NCBI GenBank assembly: GCA_944321495.1
Contig: CALULP010000025.1
Location: 1 to 60,295 of the forward strand
DNA from: an uncultured Bacteroides sp.
GTDB taxonomy: Bacteria; Bacteroidota; Bacteroidia; Bacteroidales; Bacteroidaceae
Length of the DNA stretch: 60,295 bases
Direction of reading: 5' to 3'
The notes beneath the pieces are model-generated. The model was not told the origin of the DNA, searched no databases, and saw only the letters and a list, made by a program, of their open reading frames with translations. Below are positions 9,308 through 18,170 of the stretch, piece by piece (the stretch's first letter is position 1; every line of letters begins with the position of its first letter). A program made the translations under genes and the position numbers.

Positions 9308-10033
9308 ATGAATGAATGTATGCTTACTGACCCTGAATTGGGCGAGATACGGCTCCGCACCAATGCCCGTGCCCGGCGGCTTACTTTCCGTGTGAAAGAC
9401 GGAAGCCTGTGGGCCAGCCTGCCGCCCGGTACGGCTTTGGCTGAGGTACGGCGTGCCGTGGAGCAGTTGCGCCCGCGGCTGCGTGCCGCCTGCCTGGCCA
9501 ACCGGCGTGCTTTCATTGATTTGGGCTATTGCATTGAGACGGATTTCTTCCGGCTTTCGCTGGCGGAGGGCAACGTCGGCCGGTTCCTGTCGCGTTCGTC
9601 GGCAAATGCCTTGCAGATAGTCTGTCCCCCGGGCACCGATTTCCGCGACCCTGCGCTGCAGGACTGGTTGCACAAGGTGGTGGTGGAGGCTTTGAGGCGT
9701 CGTGCCAAGGAAATCCTGCCTGCCCGTCTCGACGGCATGGCGCGTCGCCACGGCCTGGCTTACCGGCAGGTAAGAATCAACACCGGGCATACCCGTTGGG
9801 GCAGTTGCTCGGCGGGGCGGAACATCAACCTGAGTTGTTACCTGCTGTTGCTGCCCGGCAGGTTGGTGGACTATGTACTGCTGCATGAGCTGGCACACAC
9901 CCGTGAGATGAACCACGGCGAGCGTTTCTGGCATTTATTGGATGAGTTGACCGGCGGGAAAGCGCAGCTCCTGCGCCACGAAATGAAGCAATACCGCACG
10001 GCTCTGCCCGCCGCCTCTTCCGGGCAGCCTTGA
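9308..10033 (+). CDS. YgjP-type zinc metallopeptidase (DUF45)
   Basis: Protein of 241 residues without a signal peptide, so cytoplasmic. The C-terminal half carries the family hallmarks: TRWGSCSAGRNINLS and the zinc site HELAH (193-197), followed by the third-ligand region MNHGERFW. These define the YgjP/SprT-like DUF45 metallopeptidases, a family with no firmly established general substrate that is sometimes linked to restriction systems. No restriction genes are nearby. The N-terminal half is Arg-rich. It appears to be a single-gene unit. Confidence 0.82.
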   Translation: MNECMLTDPELGEIRLRTNARARRLTFRVKDGSLWASLPPGTALAEVRRAVEQLRPRLRAACLANRRAFIDLGYCIETDFFRLSLAEGNVGRFLSRSSANALQIVCPPGTDFRDPALQDWLHKVVVEALRRRAKEILPARLDGMARRHGLAYRQVRINTGHTRWGSCSAGRNINLSCYLLLLPGRLVDYVLLHELAHTREMNHGERFWHLLDELTGGKAQLLRHEMKQYRTALPAASSGQP

Positions 10034-10126
10034 GGCGGTGCTCCGGTGGCGGCGTATCGGAGCGGCGGTGAGAGGATGTCAAGAGCGCAGGGGCACGCTG
10101 TTTCTCCGGACTTCGGGGGCAGGTGG

Positions 10127-10525
10127 TTATTGCTGTGCCAGCTGTTTGACTTCGCCGTCCTCTTGCTCAAAGCGGTAGTTGCCGCCTTGTTCGCTCAGTT
10201 CGAACAGTGCCATTTTCTCGGTGAGGTTGTCCACAATTATCAGGGCATTCTGGTCGGCGAAGCGGGTCACGCCCAAGGTCACGGGTTCTTGATTCACCAC
10301 GCTGTCCAGCAACAGGCTGTCGTTAATGAACACCGAGACCGACATGCCGGCAAAACCCCGCTCCAGGGTGATGGTGTAGGTTTCGGAGTAGTGACGTTCT
10401 TTCTGCTTGTCCTGCTGGAGCTTCATCGACATGTAGGAAAAGATGACGACCACGGCTATCACGGCAAAGCCCAAGATGCCGTTGCCTATCATAAACTGCT
10501 TGTTGGTATTCAAACGGTGTGTCAT
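10127..10525 (-). CDS. Small membrane-anchored protein of unknown function
   Basis: Protein of 132 residues with one N-terminal membrane helix near 15-34 (GILGFAVIAVVVIFSYMSM) after a short polar start, then a Lys/Gln-rich linker and a compact beta-rich domain (YTITLERGFAGMSVSVFIND). The topology suggests an inner-membrane anchor with a periplasmic domain. I do not recognise the family by name. It lies downstream of, and on the same strand as, the hybrid regulator gene, with a 73-base gap. Confidence 0.65.
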   Translation of the reverse strand: MTHRLNTNKQFMIGNGILGFAVIAVVVIFSYMSMKLQQDKQKERHYSETYTITLERGFAGMSVSVFINDSLLLDSVVNQEPVTLGVTRFADQNALIIVDNLTEKMALFELSEQGGNYRFEQEDGEVKQLAQQ

Positions 10526-10598
10526 AATCTGTAACTGTTAAATCTGAACGGAACGTTGCAAAGGTACGATAATAAATAGGAAAAACGCAAGCGGCGCG

Positions 10599-13500
10599 TC
10601 ACTTATCTTCCTCCCGGACAGCGGGGTTGTCCGTTTCCGGCTTCTCGTCCTTTGCGGGCGTGTCCCCCCGTTTGCCGGAGGTGTGCTTGGCCGCGTATTC
10701 GCTGGGCGCTATGCCGAACTGTTTCTTGAATGCCTTGGAGAAGTAGGAGTGTGTGCTGAAGCCTGTGAGGTCGGCTATCTCGGACACGTTGTACTTTCCG
10801 CTGGCAATCAGTTCGGCGGCGCGGTTCAGTTTGTAGGTCTTGAAGAACGAACTGGGGTTCTCGCCCGTCAGCCCTTTCACTTTGTAGTAGAACTTGGTGC
10901 GCGAGATGTGCAGGATTTCCGTCATGTGCACGATGTCCAGTTCGGGGTTCGACAGTTCTTTTTCCATCAGCTGGTACAGTTCGGTCATGAATATCTTGTC
11001 CTGTGGCGCCAGCATGTCTTTCCCGATGTTGTCCGTCTGGGTGGCTTTGGCCAGCAGGCTGCGCACTTTCTCGCGGTTTTTGAGTTGCGATTTTATCAGT
11101 GCCTGCAGGTAAGCCGGGTCGAAGGGTTTGGTCACGTAGGCGTCGGCACCGGTGTTGAGGCCTTCCACCTGGTCGTTGATGGCATTCTTTGCCGTTACCA
11201 GGAGGACCGGGATGTGGCACAGTTGCAGGTCGTCCTTGATGGACCGGCACAGCCAGTAGCCGTCTTTGCCCGGCATCACCACGTCGCTTATCACGAGGTC
11301 GGGCGCCTCTTCGCCCATAGCTTTCAGGGCACTTTCGGCGCTGAAGTGGCACGTCACCCGGTAGTCGGCCGACAGCAAGGCGCGCAGGTAGTTGGCCACC
11401 TCTACGTCATCGTCCACCACCATCAGGGTGTAGGGCTTGTCGGTATCTTCCGCTTCTTCGCCGGGTGTCCGGGTGCCGGGTTGCGGCTGTTCGGGCAAGG
11501 GGAATACTTCCGGTTGCTGGTTGCTTTCGGCAGCCCGTTCTTCGGCGGTATATAGCTTGTCGTCCGTGGGCAGGATGAAAGTGAACACCGACCCTTTTTC
11601 TTCTGTGAGCTGTTCTGCCTTCAGGTAGCCGTGGTGCAGCACTGCCAGGCTGCGGGCGTAGTACAGTCCGATGCCTGTGCCCCAGTTGTAGATGCCTTTC
11701 GCGTCGTTGTCCACTTGGTAGTAACGCTCGAATATCTTTTCCAGCTGGTCGGCAGGGATGGGTTCGCCCGTGTTGGCCACCGACACTTGGGCGTATTGCG
11801 TGCCGGTGTCCCCGTCCCTCAGACGGAACTGGCGTGCGGCTTCTTCGCGCGTCAGCACGTCGAACGACACCTTGATTTTTCCGCCTGCCGGGGTGTACTT
11901 CATGGCGTTCGACATCAGGTTGGTAAATATCTTGTCTATTTTGTCTTCGTCCAACCACATGGTGAACGCGTCTTCCAGCCCGTAGGTGGTCAGTGTAATC
12001 TGTTTGTTCTGCGCGTTGACGCGGAAGATGTCTGTCTGCCGTCTGAGCAGGACAATCAGGTCGCTGTGCTTCACTTGCAGTTTCAGCGTGTCGTTTTCCA
12101 GCTTGTTGAAGTCCAACATCTGGTTCACCAGTTGCAGCATGCGGTTCACGCTGCGTTGCACGATGCAAAGTAGGTTTTTGTCTTCACCGCCGATGTGCGG
12201 GCTGTTGCAAAGCTGTGCCACCGGTCCTGAAATCATGGTCAGCGGCGTGCGGAATTCATGCGACACGTTGGCAAAGAAGCTCATGTTCATCTTGTTCATC
12301 CGTTGTTCCTGCTGCTTCTCCCGTTCAGCCTGCAAGGCTGCGGCTTTCTCGGCACGGATGCGCATCCATGCCCGTACAAAGAGGGCTGCGACTGTTGCGC
12401 CTGTGAGGATATAAATCAGGTATGCCCACCACGTGGCCCATGGCGCCGGCGCGATGAACAGGCGGATGGAGTTTTCGGCTTCCACTACCCTCCGGTCGTT
12501 GTCCATGATGCGCACCTTGAAGTTGTATTTCCCTGCCGGCAGGTTGGCGTAGTAGGCCTCCCGGTTGTTGTGGGCATCAATCCAATAGCGGTCGAAGCCC
12601 TCCAGTTTGTAGAAATAATGCACCCGTTCGTGCTCGCTGTAGTCAAGGGCGGCAAAGGAGATGCTGAATCCGTTCTGGTCGTGTTGCAGGTGGATGTCCG
12701 GGTTGTACGACAGGTGGCGGTCGATGCATTGCCCGTCGCCTGGATGCACCAGTTGGTTGTGTACTTTCAGGTTCTCGAACAGCACCGGGATGTCCCGTTT
12801 GGCCTGTACGTTGACGGGCTGGAAGAACGTCAGTCCGTGCGTGCCGCCAAAGACCAGCGTGCCGTCTGCCAGATGGCACGAAGCCCGGTCGGAGAACTGG
12901 TTTCCGCCGATACCGTCCGTATCGTAGTAGTTGGTGAACCTCTCGGTGGCACGGTCATACTTGCTCAGGCCGTACAACGTGCTCACCCACAAGTTTCCCT
13001 GGGCGTCTTCCTCGATGCTCGAAATGTCGGTGCAGGCTACTCCGGGCACAGGTTGCAGGCGTCCTGTGGAGGGCGAATAGCGCAGCAGCCCGTTGGTCAC
13101 CGTCCCTATCCATACCTCGCCCTCCGAATCTTCGTAAAGGACGGTGGGAATCAGTACCGACCGCTTGATGCTTGCTTTCAAGTCGCTTTCTGTCACTTCC
13201 AGTGTCCGCAGTTCTTCCGTGCGGGTGTCAATCAGCCGCAAGGGTTGGTAGAAGGCGGCGGCAAGCATCTCCCCGTTTTTCAAGGGAAGCAGGCCGGGGA
13301 TGAATGTGAATGCAGGTTCAAAGGCTTCTATCCGCCGGAAGTCCGGGTCGCCCGGCCGCAGGTGGTAGATGTAAGTCGTTGCCGTCCCTATCCAGATGCC
13401 TCCGATGGAATCTGCGGCTATCGACATGGGCAGGTAGACGTCGTAGCGTGCTTTCACCTGCAGCCTGCCGTTTTCCCATCTGCATTTCAGGACTTTGTTG

Positions 13501-14753
13501 TTGGAGGCGGTCATCCAGAGGTTGTCCTCTGCATCCACCAGCAGTTGGTTGACCTGCACGGCCGTTTGCCGACTGTCCGGGAACAGGCGTTCCATGTCTA
13601 TTTTCACGATTTCGCGTTCTGCCAGGTCGTAGCGGAACACTCCGTCGTTCAGTGTGGTAATCCACAGGATGCCGTTTGCCCCGGGTGCAAGGGACATTAC
13701 CGATTTGTTGTGGAAAAACGTGCGCAGGTAATTGTCGTTGTTGAAACGCTCCTTGTAGTGGTAGCACACGCTGAATCCCTGGTCGGCAGAGCCAATCCAC
13801 AGGTTCTGCCTCGAGTCGGTAAACATCCGGCTGATGCGGAAGCCGGGGGCTTCAAACGGGAATTCTTCCTCGCTCTGGTGAATCACTTTGCCTTCCTCGT
13901 AGTTGTAGCAGAATATCCCATGTCCCGATGTGTTCAGCAGCAGGCAGTTGTCGCCGTAGGGGTGAATCAAGGTGATTTCGCTTTGCGACAATATGGGGTG
14001 GCGTTTCAAGGCTTGCGGCACTTCGGCGAAACGGTGTGTGCCGGTGTCATACAGCATGAGGGTACGCGCCCCCGTTATCCACAGCATGCCGTCTTTGTGC
14101 AGATGATAATACCAGGGGTAGTGTTCCAGCGGGACGGAATCTTTTAACTGGAAAGTGGTCAGGTCGTAGCAGCTTAATTCGGTAGGCGACACCACCCACA
14201 AATCGTTATCGGAGCCTATGAAGCACTTCACGTTCATTTGTCCCCGTTCCGCCAGTTGCGGGAGCACGCACTCCATCCGGTCCGTTTCCGGGTTGTAAAC
14301 CGCCAGGTGGGTCACGTAGTTCAGGAATATGCGTCCGTCATGGCTTTCCAGCAGTTGCACCCCGTTGCGGTTGCTGCGGTCGGTAGGGATGTGGCGGAAG
14401 TTGTCGCGGTCCGTATAAAGGCATACGCCGTTCACCGTCGAAATCCACAGCCTGCCTTTCGAGTCGCGCAGCATGTCCTTGACCTGGTTGTCGGGCAACG
14501 ATGTCGAGTCATCCGTGCAGAAGTATTGGTGGAATTCATATACGTTGAATTTGTTCAGTCCCCGGAATGTCCCTATCCATACATGGCCTTGCCCGTCTTC
14601 TGCGAAGGCGTTCACCTGCTGGTTGGAAAGTCCTGTAGCTATAAGCGGGTTGTCCCGGTTGTTTTCCTGCGTTAGATTTTCGGTAGGATAACAAATCTGT
14701 CCATGTCCTGCAAAGAGCAGGAAAAAAGCCCAAAAAGAAGCCAATGCTTTCAT
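10599..14753 (-). CDS. Hybrid two-component system regulator (HTCS) of the utilization locus
   Basis: A single-chain sensor kinase plus transcription factor of 1384 residues. The start at 14753 gives a clean signal (MKALASFWAFFLLFAGHGQ); the open frame runs 80 residues further upstream through AT-rich DNA and is not used. Domain order: periplasmic two-component propeller repeats (about 30-660, e.g. FAEDGQGHVWIGTFRGLNKF), Y_Y_Y domain (about 690-760), membrane helix (about 771-795), HisKA with phospho-acceptor His near 832 in SHEFRTPL, HATPase with NLMSNAMKYTP, receiver domain with phospho-Asp near 1156 in ISDVVMPGKDGY, and an AraC-type helix-turn-helix (about 1283-1354). HTCS proteins bind breakdown oligosaccharides in the periplasm and activate adjacent susCD operons. 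It is divergent from susC1, and the shared 275-bp interval carries the GAACA repeats. Confidence 0.95.
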   Translation of the reverse strand: MKALASFWAFFLLFAGHGQICYPTENLTQENNRDNPLIATGLSNQQVNAFAEDGQGHVWIGTFRGLNKFNVYEFHQYFCTDDSTSLPDNQVKDMLRDSKGRLWISTVNGVCLYTDRDNFRHIPTDRSNRNGVQLLESHDGRIFLNYVTHLAVYNPETDRMECVLPQLAERGQMNVKCFIGSDNDLWVVSPTELSCYDLTTFQLKDSVPLEHYPWYYHLHKDGMLWITGARTLMLYDTGTHRFAEVPQALKRHPILSQSEITLIHPYGDNCLLLNTSGHGIFCYNYEEGKVIHQSEEEFPFEAPGFRISRMFTDSRQNLWIGSADQGFSVCYHYKERFNNDNYLRTFFHNKSVMSLAPGANGILWITTLNDGVFRYDLAEREIVKIDMERLFPDSRQTAVQVNQLLVDAEDNLWMTASNNKVLKCRWENGRLQVKARYDVYLPMSIAADSIGGIWIGTATTYIYHLRPGDPDFRRIEAFEPAFTFIPGLLPLKNGEMLAAAFYQPLRLIDTRTEELRTLEVTESDLKASIKRSVLIPTVLYEDSEGEVWIGTVTNGLLRYSPSTGRLQPVPGVACTDISSIEEDAQGNLWVSTLYGLSKYDRATERFTNYYDTDGIGGNQFSDRASCHLADGTLVFGGTHGLTFFQPVNVQAKRDIPVLFENLKVHNQLVHPGDGQCIDRHLSYNPDIHLQHDQNGFSISFAALDYSEHERVHYFYKLEGFDRYWIDAHNNREAYYANLPAGKYNFKVRIMDNDRRVVEAENSIRLFIAPAPWATWWAYLIYILTGATVAALFVRAWMRIRAEKAAALQAEREKQQEQRMNKMNMSFFANVSHEFRTPLTMISGPVAQLCNSPHIGGEDKNLLCIVQRSVNRMLQLVNQMLDFNKLENDTLKLQVKHSDLIVLLRRQTDIFRVNAQNKQITLTTYGLEDAFTMWLDEDKIDKIFTNLMSNAMKYTPAGGKIKVSFDVLTREEAARQFRLRDGDTGTQYAQVSVANTGEPIPADQLEKIFERYYQVDNDAKGIYNWGTGIGLYYARSLAVLHHGYLKAEQLTEEKGSVFTFILPTDDKLYTAEERAAESNQQPEVFPLPEQPQPGTRTPGEEAEDTDKPYTLMVVDDDVEVANYLRALLSADYRVTCHFSAESALKAMGEEAPDLVISDVVMPGKDGYWLCRSIKDDLQLCHIPVLLVTAKNAINDQVEGLNTGADAYVTKPFDPAYLQALIKSQLKNREKVRSLLAKATQTDNIGKDMLAPQDKIFMTELYQLMEKELSNPELDIVHMTEILHISRTKFYYKVKGLTGENPSSFFKTYKLNRAAELIASGKYNVSEIADLTGFSTHSYFSKAFKKQFGIAPSEYAAKHTSGKRGDTPAKDEKPETDNPAVREEDK

Positions 14754-14837
14754 ACTTGTGTGCTGTCTTAAAGAATTTGAATCATTCTTGTAATTGGTGA
14801 TGCGAAAATAATAATAAAAGTGTGCCGTTAATCTGCT

Positions 14838-14908
14838 GAAGAACATTTTTTGAACACACAGAACAGTTTTTGAACACACAGAACAGCCCTTGTTGAACAA
14901 ATAGACAA
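14838..14908. promoter_or_regulatory. GAACA operator array 1 (HTCS/susC1 divergent interval)
   Basis: TGAACA starts at 14851, 14871 and 14894. The first two copies are in identical TTTGAACACACAGAACAG units, so each unit holds two GAACA half-sites 9 bp apart and the units repeat every 20-23 bp. The array ends 26 bp before the -7 element of susC1. The same motif precedes four other units of this locus, which makes it the best candidate for the HTCS binding site. This is inferred from recurrence, not demonstrated. Confidence 0.7.
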
Positions 14909-14912
14909 TCAC

Positions 14913-14941
14913 TTTGTACATACAGGATAGCCATACATTTG
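14913..14941 (+). promoter_or_regulatory. Bacteroides-type promoter of susC1
   Basis: A -33-like TTTG at 14913-14916 and a consensus -7 TACATTTG at 14934-14941 are 17 bp apart. This leaves a leader of about 80 bases before the susC1 ATG. It lies directly downstream of GAACA array 1, where an activator would be expected. Confidence 0.6.
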
Positions 14942-15028
14942 TTATTAAGCGAAATTTGCATTCGGAAATAGTGTTATCGCAACATTTATTCATTATTCAT
15001 TTAACCCAAAACAAACTGTATTACAAAC

Positions 15029-18000
15029 ATGAAAAGCAACTTGAGAAACACAAGTTTGAAAAGGCTGTTGGGAACAGCGCTTTTCTTATTGATGTGCGTT
15101 CCCTTTGCGCTGGCCCAAAACCAGGTGAAGGTGACAGGTAAAGTAATCGACAACCTTGGTGAGTCCATGATTGGCGTCAGCATTCTGGAGAAAGGTACCA
15201 CCAATGGCGTGGTGACTGACATCGACGGGAATTACACCCTGACGGTCAACCAAGGGGCAACCCTTGTCTTTTCTTACGTGGGCTATGTGACGCAAGAGCT
15301 CGTGGCCAACGGAGGTACCTTGAATGTAACCTTGCAGGAAGACACGGAAACCCTCGACGAGGTAGTGGTAGTAGGTTACGGTGTGCAGAAGAAAAGCTCG
15401 GTGACGGGCGCCATTTCTTCCGTAAAGACCGAGGACATCGAGAACCGCTCTATTACGCGTGTGGAAGAAGCCCTTCAGGGTAAGACGGCCGGTGTGCAAC
15501 TGGTGTCCACCACCTCCCAGCCGGGCTCTTCGCCTACCATCCGTATCCGCGGTTTCTCCTCCAACGGTACGTCCGACCCCTTGTATGTAGTGGACGGTCT
15601 GATTGTTTCCGACTTAAGCTCCATCGACCCCAACAACATCCAGAGCATGGAAGTGTTGAAAGATGCCGCTTCTGCCGCCATCTACGGTGCGCAAGCCGGT
15701 AACGGCGTGGTGCTCATCACCACCAAGAGCGGCAGCCAAGGCACCAGCAGCATCACTTACGACTTCCAGTACTCCATCAGCAGCCTGGCGCGTCGTCCCA
15801 AACTGCTGAACTCTGCCGAGTACTTCACCCAGCAGAAGGAGGCCGACCCCACCTTTACCGATGCCAACATCCAGGAACTTATTGATAACGGCACGTGGGA
15901 CGGCGTTTCCTCTACCGACTGGTACGACGTGGCTTTCAACGCCTCGCCCTCATCCCACCACACGGTGACCATGCAGGGCGCCAACGACAAAGGCTCCTAC
16001 TTCCTGTCGTTCAACCACCTGTATGACAACGGTATCATCCGTGAAGACCGCGATACGTACAAGCGTCTGTCCGTGATGTTGAATGCCGACTACCAAATCA
16101 AGCCTTGGTTGAAAGTTGGTACCACAGCCAACTTTGCCAACTATACCAGCAAGACCATCAGCGACGGTAGTGGCGGTACCTCTTACGTCAGCATGATTGC
16201 CACCGTGATGACGCTGGCTCCTTACATTGCCGACACTTATGCCCCCGATGCCTTGCCTACCCCCATGCAGGCCAACATTGCCAACGGCTTCACCCTGTTG
16301 CAGGACGCCAACGGCAACTATTACAGCTGCTTGGGCTCCATGGAGCAGGTTCACCCGATGGTGGCTATCCGCATGAGCAACAAGAAGAACACCGGAAACA
16401 GCCTCATGGGTACGCTCTATGCCAACTTCACCCCGTTCAAGGACTTCGTGTTCACTACCCGTATGGGTTACCGCATTGCCGGCGACCAGACGTACAACAA
16501 GAGCAACCTGTACTACGGTTCTGCCTCTGCCAACAATAAGGAAAACAACGGTGTGACCCGCACGTCGACTTCTACCACTTACTACCAGTGGGAGAACTTC
16601 GCCAACTACAACACCACGATAGCCGAGGACCATAACCTTTCTGCCATGTTGGGTATGTCTTACAGCCAGACCGACCAGAAGTATGTCTATGCGGCTGTCG
16701 ACAAGATTGCCAAGGATGATCCCTTGTACTCCGACCTCGACTGGCCTGCAGGCGATGCCACGAAGAGTGTCAGCGGCCACAACTACATCTACCGCAAGCT
16801 GTCTTACTTCGGCCGTCTGGGCTACGACTACAAGAACCGCTACATGGCCCAGTTCGCCATGCGTGCCGATGCCGCCGATTCTTCCGTATTGCCTTCCACC
16901 AACCGTTGGGGCTACTTCCCCTCGGCATCTGTGGGCTGGACTATCTCCAACGAAGATTTCTTCGCCGAGAACAACAATACCCCCATCACTTTCCTGAAAC
17001 TGCGCGGCAGCTGGGGACAGAATGGTAGTACCAGCAACCTGAGCGGGTACAAATATTCCAACGCATTGACCACCAATGCCGCCGGTTATTCGTTCAACCA
17101 TTCCAGTGCTCCCAATTACATCTATACCACCACTGCGAAGCCTTCACAGCTGTACAATCCCGACCTGAAGTGGGAAACTTCCGAGCAGCTGAACATCGGT
17201 GTCGACCTGCGTGCTTTCAGGGACCGCTTCACGTTGAGCATGGATTGGTACAAGAAGAAAACGAAAGACCTGATTGTATCCAACATCATCATCCCTTATG
17301 AGGCCGGAAATTCCGCAGCCCCGATGAACGCCGGTAACGTGGAAAACAAAGGTTTCGAGCTGGAAGCCTCCTGGCGCGACAACATCGGCGACTTCGGCTA
17401 CTCCGTCACCGGCAACATCGCCACGTTGAAGAACAAGGTTACTTACCTCGACCCGAACGTCAGCGGCGGCCGCATCGAAGGTTCCACCACTATGGCATCC
17501 AACGGCGCTTTCTCCGCTTTCGAGGAAGGCTATCCCGTATGGTACTTCCGCGGCTACCAGGTAGACCATCTGGATGAGAACGGCGACCCCGTCTTCCGCG
17601 ACAACGACAATAGCGGCTCCATCGATGCCAACGACAAGGCCATGATTGGCAAGCCGATGCCCGACTTCACCTACGGTATCACTTTGACCGCCAACTACAA
17701 GAACTTCGACCTGCTGGTATTCGGCAACGGTTCTGTGGGCAACGACGTCTTCATGTCCTACAGCTACAACAGCATCCGCTACGCTTTGAAGGAGATGTAC
17801 GACCAACGCTGGACACCCTCCAACACCGATGCGAAGTACGCCCGTCCGCAGCTCACCAATGCCGACAAGTACGGCCTGTCCGACGCCTACGTGTTCGACG
17901 GCTCTTACTTCCGCATCAAGCAGATACAGCTTGGCTACACCTTCCCCAAGCAGTGGCTCAAGAAAATCCTGGTAGAGAATCTGCGCGTGTATGCTTCGTT

Positions 18001-18139
18001 GGACAACTTCTTCCTGTTCACCAAGTATCCGGGACTCGATCCTGAAGTGTCCTCCACCACCACCAGCGGTATGGGTGTGGACTACGGCAACTACCCGACA
18101 ACCAAAAAAGTGGTATTCGGCTTATCTGTAACTTTCTAA
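15029..18139 (+). CDS. SusC-like TonB-dependent outer-membrane transporter 1
   Basis: Outer-membrane porin of 1036 residues that imports oligosaccharide or glycoside captured by its SusD partner, powered by TonB. It starts with a signal peptide (through PFALAQ), followed by a carboxypeptidase-D-like domain (about 32-110, VTGKVIDNLGESMIGVSI), then the TonB box/plug region (DEVVVVGYGVQKKSSVTGAI; plug to about 230, with IRIRGFSSNGTSDPLYVVDG), and a 22-strand barrel ending in the aromatic VVFGLSVTF. There is no STN domain, so no anti-sigma signalling is expected. susD1 follows after 31 bases. It is a close paralogue of transporter 2 at its N-terminus. Confidence 0.93.
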   Translation: MKSNLRNTSLKRLLGTALFLLMCVPFALAQNQVKVTGKVIDNLGESMIGVSILEKGTTNGVVTDIDGNYTLTVNQGATLVFSYVGYVTQELVANGGTLNVTLQEDTETLDEVVVVGYGVQKKSSVTGAISSVKTEDIENRSITRVEEALQGKTAGVQLVSTTSQPGSSPTIRIRGFSSNGTSDPLYVVDGLIVSDLSSIDPNNIQSMEVLKDAASAAIYGAQAGNGVVLITTKSGSQGTSSITYDFQYSISSLARRPKLLNSAEYFTQQKEADPTFTDANIQELIDNGTWDGVSSTDWYDVAFNASPSSHHTVTMQGANDKGSYFLSFNHLYDNGIIREDRDTYKRLSVMLNADYQIKPWLKVGTTANFANYTSKTISDGSGGTSYVSMIATVMTLAPYIADTYAPDALPTPMQANIANGFTLLQDANGNYYSCLGSMEQVHPMVAIRMSNKKNTGNSLMGTLYANFTPFKDFVFTTRMGYRIAGDQTYNKSNLYYGSASANNKENNGVTRTSTSTTYYQWENFANYNTTIAEDHNLSAMLGMSYSQTDQKYVYAAVDKIAKDDPLYSDLDWPAGDATKSVSGHNYIYRKLSYFGRLGYDYKNRYMAQFAMRADAADSSVLPSTNRWGYFPSASVGWTISNEDFFAENNNTPITFLKLRGSWGQNGSTSNLSGYKYSNALTTNAAGYSFNHSSAPNYIYTTTAKPSQLYNPDLKWETSEQLNIGVDLRAFRDRFTLSMDWYKKKTKDLIVSNIIIPYEAGNSAAPMNAGNVENKGFELEASWRDNIGDFGYSVTGNIATLKNKVTYLDPNVSGGRIEGSTTMASNGAFSAFEEGYPVWYFRGYQVDHLDENGDPVFRDNDNSGSIDANDKAMIGKPMPDFTYGITLTANYKNFDLLVFGNGSVGNDVFMSYSYNSIRYALKEMYDQRWTPSNTDAKYARPQLTNADKYGLSDAYVFDGSYFRIKQIQLGYTFPKQWLKKILVENLRVYASLDNFFLFTKYPGLDPEVSSTTTSGMGVDYGNYPTTKKVVFGLSVTF

Positions 18140-18170
18140 CGTAACCTTATTTATAAACAAGACACAATTT